Source of the DNA: JAASSS01 sp021767745
Lineage (GTDB): Bacteria > Pseudomonadota > Gammaproteobacteria > UBA5335
Direction: 5' to 3'
Length of the DNA: 64,000 nt
Assembly (NCBI GenBank): GCA_034189165.1
Contig: JAXHVN010000013.1
Coordinates: 119,195 to 183,194, forward strand
In this document: in pieces, positions 61,795 to 64,000 of the stretch
Numbering within the stretch: position 1 is the stretch's first letter
How the letters are laid out: every line of letters starts with the position of its first letter
Program-made: the position numbers and the translations under genes
Notes under the pieces: generated by a model
Seen by the model: the letters and a program-made list of their open reading frames with translations, nothing else
Told to the model about the DNA's origin: nothing
Database searches by the model: none

Positions 61795-62388
61795 TCAGCG
61801 GCCGGGCAGATGACGCTGCCAGTCCGGTTGCAGGCCGGTGCAGTGATACGCGCCGCCGGGCGGCATGTTGGCCAGCACCAGCTCGAACTCGACTCGCCGG
61901 AACAGGCGCCGGTACAGCGGCCGGTACACCCAGGGCATGACCGTCATCTGGCTGAAGGCCGGCGTGGGCGCAAGGCTCGCCAGCCAGTCGAAGACTGCGG
62001 CATTGATCGCCCGCGGCAGCGAGGGGGTGGGCAGGCAGTCGAGCACCAGATCGACCTGCTGTACGCCCCGGGCCGCCAGCTGCGCCGGTAGTTCGCGCAC
62101 GTCGGCCAGCACCGCCTCGGCGGCCGGCACGTCCGCGGCGAGCACGCGATGAAACTCCGGGTCCACCTCCACCGCGATGAGCCGGCTCTGCGGATGCATC
62201 CGCGCGGCCGCGATCCGCGTGACCGCGCCGGAGCCGGCACCGAGCTCAACGATGGTCTGCGGCCGGTGCGGGTCGATCTGCGAGGACATCGCCCGGCCGA
62301 GCGAGCGGCTGGAGGGCGCCACACTGGCGACGCGGGTGCCCTCGCGCAGGAACTTGCGCAGGAACAGCAGCGGGGGATAGGCGGACAT
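61795..62388 (-). CDS. Class I SAM-dependent methyltransferase (PmtA-like)
   Basis: A 197-residue methyltransferase with a complete SAM loop VELGAGSGAVTRI, the acidic post-II position in AVEVDPEF, and the N-terminal REGTRVASVAPSSRSLGRAM typical of phospholipid N-methyltransferase-like and KsgA-like small enzymes. It could act on lipids, which fits its place among envelope genes, but the substrate is not shown. It lies between lpd and opgG on the same strand. Confidence 0.75.
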   Translation of the reverse strand: MSAYPPLLFLRKFLREGTRVASVAPSSRSLGRAMSSQIDPHRPQTIVELGAGSGAVTRIAAARMHPQSRLIAVEVDPEFHRVLAADVPAAEAVLADVRELPAQLAARGVQQVDLVLDCLPTPSLPRAINAAVFDWLASLAPTPAFSQMTVMPWVYRPLYRRLFRRVEFELVLANMPPGGAYHCTGLQPDWQRHLPGR

Positions 62389-62449
62389 GCGGGCGCACCT
62401 TACGACGATTGCGTGACAGGACGATAACGGTGCCGTGGCAGGGTGTGGC

Positions 62450-64000
62450 CTAGCCGCGCCGCCGGGGCAGGTACAGGTCGGTCAGCGTGCCGAGCACCGC
62501 TTCGGCGGACATGTGCACCGTTTCGGTCAGCGTCGGATGCGGATGGATGGTCAGGCCGATGTCCTCGGCATCGCTGCCCATCTCGATCGCCAGGGCCACC
62601 TCGCCGATCAGCTCGCCGGCGTTCACGCCGACGATGCCGCCACCGATCAGCCGGCCGCTCTCGCGCGAGAACAGCAGCTTGGTCAGACCTTCCGGCCGAC
62701 CCTGGCCGAGCGCCCGACCGCTGGCGGCCCAGGGAAAGCTGCCTTTCTCGTAGGCGATGTTCTGCGCCTTGGCCTGGGTCTCGGTGAGCCCGGCCCAGGC
62801 GATTTCCGGATCGGTATAGGCCACGCTCGGAATCGTGCGCGCATCGGCGTAGGCCGGCTCGCCGGCAGCGGCCTCGGCGGCGATCTTGGCTTCGGCCATG
62901 GCCTTGTGTGCCAGCATCGGCCCGGCCACCAGATCGCCGATGGCATAGATGTGCGGCACGCTCGTGCGCATCTGCCGGTCGACGCCGATCAGGCCGTTGT
63001 CGTGCACTCGCACGCCGATCTCCTCGGCGCCGATGCGCTTGCCGTTCGGCCGCCGGCCGACCGCTACCAGCACCCGGTCGAAACGCTTCTCTGCCGGTGC
63101 CTGCTCGCCCTGGAAGTGCACCAGCAGACCGTCCTGCTGGCGCTCGATGCGGGTCACGCGCGTGCCTAGCAGGATGTCCTCGTAGCGCGCGGCCAGGCGC
63201 TGGTGCAGCGGCTTGACCAGATCGCGGTCGGCCGGCGGGATCAGGCTGTCGGTCATCTCGACCACCGACACCCGGCTGCCCAGGGCGTGATAGACGGTCG
63301 CCATCTCCAGGCCGATGATGCCGCCGCCGACCACCAGCAGCCGGTCGGGGATGTCCTCCAGCGCCAGCGCGCCGGTGGAATCGATCAGGCGGTGATCGTC
63401 GTAGGGGAAATCCGGGATGCGCGTGGCCTGCGAGCCGGCGGCGATGATGGCGATATCGAAGCGCAGCCGCTCCTGACCTTCGGCCGTGTCCACGGTGAGC
63501 TCGTGCGGGCCCGTGAAGCGTCCGACGCCCGTCACCCGGCGCACCTTGCGCTGCCGGGTCAGCGTGGCGAGGCCGTCGGTGAGCTTGCGCACCACATCGT
63601 CTTTCCAGCCGCGCAGGGCGTCCAGTTCGATCTTCGGCGGGCCGAAGCGCACGCCGTGGGCGGCCATGTCGGCGGCCTCGTCGATTACACGGGCGGCGTG
63701 CAGCAGGGCCTTGGAGGGGATGCAACCGACGTTCAGGCAGACCCCGCCCAGCCGCTCGTAGCGCTCGACCAATGTCACCTCGAAGCCAAGATCGGCGGCG
63801 CGAAAGGCCGCCGTGTAGCCGCCGGGACCGGCGCCCAGCACGAGCAGGCGGCGTCCGCCACCGGGTCCCGCGGCGGCCTCGCCGCCGGCCCTGCCGGCCT
63901 TGCCGGCCTTGCCGGAGCGGGGCGCCGTGTCGGCCGCGCCCTGTTCGCGAGAGGCTGGGCGCTGCCCGTCGGCAGGCGATCCGTCGTTGTTGGCCGGCTT
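62450..64000 (-). CDS. lpdA: Dihydrolipoyl dehydrogenase, E3 (5' end outside window; linker to N-terminal domain)
   Basis: An FAD-dependent E3 component of 2-oxoacid dehydrogenases. The core begins VLGAGPGGYTAAFRAADLG (FAD) near 63841. The redox disulphide is in GGVCLNVGCIPSKALLHAA and the NAD site in LLVVGGGIIGLEMATVYHALG. The catalytic His-Glu is in TIHPHPTLTETVH. The frame continues without a stop to the window edge. It encodes a Lys/Gly/Ala-rich linker (SGKAGKAGRAGGEAAAG) preceded by a polar Ala/Pro stretch, as in E3 enzymes that carry an N-terminal lipoyl domain. A bare start at GTG 63841 would cut into the FAD strand, so the longer protein is favoured. Confidence 0.92.
   Translation of the reverse strand, partial: KPANNDGSPADGQRPASREQGAADTAPRSGKAGKAGRAGGEAAAGPGGGRRLLVLGAGPGGYTAAFRAADLGFEVTLVERYERLGGVCLNVGCIPSKALLHAARVIDEAADMAAHGVRFGPPKIELDALRGWKDDVVRKLTDGLATLTRQRKVRRVTGVGRFTGPHELTVDTAEGQERLRFDIAIIAAGSQATRIPDFPYDDHRLIDSTGALALEDIPDRLLVVGGGIIGLEMATVYHALGSRVSVVEMTDSLIPPADRDLVKPLHQRLAARYEDILLGTRVTRIERQQDGLLVHFQGEQAPAEKRFDRVLVAVGRRPNGKRIGAEEIGVRVHDNGLIGVDRQMRTSVPHIYAIGDLVAGPMLAHKAMAEAKIAAEAAAGEPAYADARTIPSVAYTDPEIAWAGLTETQAKAQNIAYEKGSFPWAASGRALGQGRPEGLTKLLFSRESGRLIGGGIVGVNAGELIGEVALAIEMGSDAEDIGLTIHPHPTLTETVHMSAEAVLGTLTDLYLPRRRG
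63885..63915. repeat. Nine-base tandem repeat in the lpd linker
   Basis: Three copies of CCGGCCYTG followed by CCGG encode the KAG/RAG repeats of the flexible linker. A short in-frame repeat, likely variable in length between strains. Confidence 0.6.

Overview
This is a 64 kb, gene-dense stretch of a high-GC (visibly around 68-70%) gammaproteobacterial chromosome. The main evidence is gene order. fimV-truA-trpF-trpB-trpA-accD-folC-dedD-cvpA-purF-metZ, tig-clpP-clpX-lon-hupB-(tRNA-Val, tRNA-Asp)-ppiD, and gloB-yafS-rnhA-dnaQ are all arrangements typical of Gammaproteobacteria. LpxH and OpgG/OpgH show a Gram-negative envelope. I cannot fix genus or family. The GC content, the Mrp-type antiporter and the AlkB-like hydroxylase would fit a marine, halophilic or hydrocarbon-associated lineage, but that is inference. 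I see no rRNA, CRISPR array, prophage, insertion sequence or integrase.

1-16.7 kb holds core metabolism: the end of a FimV-like polar hub protein, TruA, the last three tryptophan enzymes, acetyl-CoA carboxylase beta, folylpolyglutamate synthase, a SPOR protein, CvpA, PurF and MetZ. Convergent to these lie lpxH and an exported cyclophilin, followed by gltX-cysS and a convergent folD. 16.8-17.5 kb is a five-tRNA cluster (Pro-Arg-His-Lys-Leu). 17.5-26.1 kb is a proteostasis block (Tig, ClpP, ClpX, Lon, HU, two tRNAs, PpiD). 26.1-32.6 kb holds a dicarboxylate/glutamate-type symporter, FabI, MltD, GloB, a YafS-type protein, RNase HI and DnaQ.

32.7-40.1 kb is a ten-gene minus-strand operon for a cation/proton antiporter. 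Every junction is a short overlap, and I find a good sigma70-type promoter in front of it. The order E-F-G-(A C-terminal part)-B-C-D follows the Mbh-type ordering rather than classical Mrp A-B-C-D-E-F-G. It carries three separate antiporter (D-type) subunits and an unrecognised 87-residue membrane protein. This is the most unusual system in the window.

40.1-54.2 kb is accessory. It contains an OsmC peroxidase, a small monooxygenase-fold protein, a chalcone-isomerase-like protein, a CPA2-type antiporter coupled to a CBS-domain protein, the ABC-F protein Uup, a GFA-type protein, an alpha/beta hydrolase and a PhoD phosphatase. It then has a copper-resistance group (CopL-like, CopA, CopB) followed by a small exported unknown, and a membrane di-iron hydroxylase of the AlkB/XylM type. 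Upstream of that hydroxylase lies a pair of palindromes, one with the exact TTGA-N6-TCAA spacing of FNR/CRP-family sites.

54.5-64 kb holds a DUF3465 protein, an MFS transporter, an osmoregulated periplasmic glucan locus (opgH with two different opgG-type genes), a methyltransferase, and the 3' part of a dihydrolipoyl dehydrogenase. The upstream linker of that dehydrogenase runs off the window and suggests a fused lipoyl domain.
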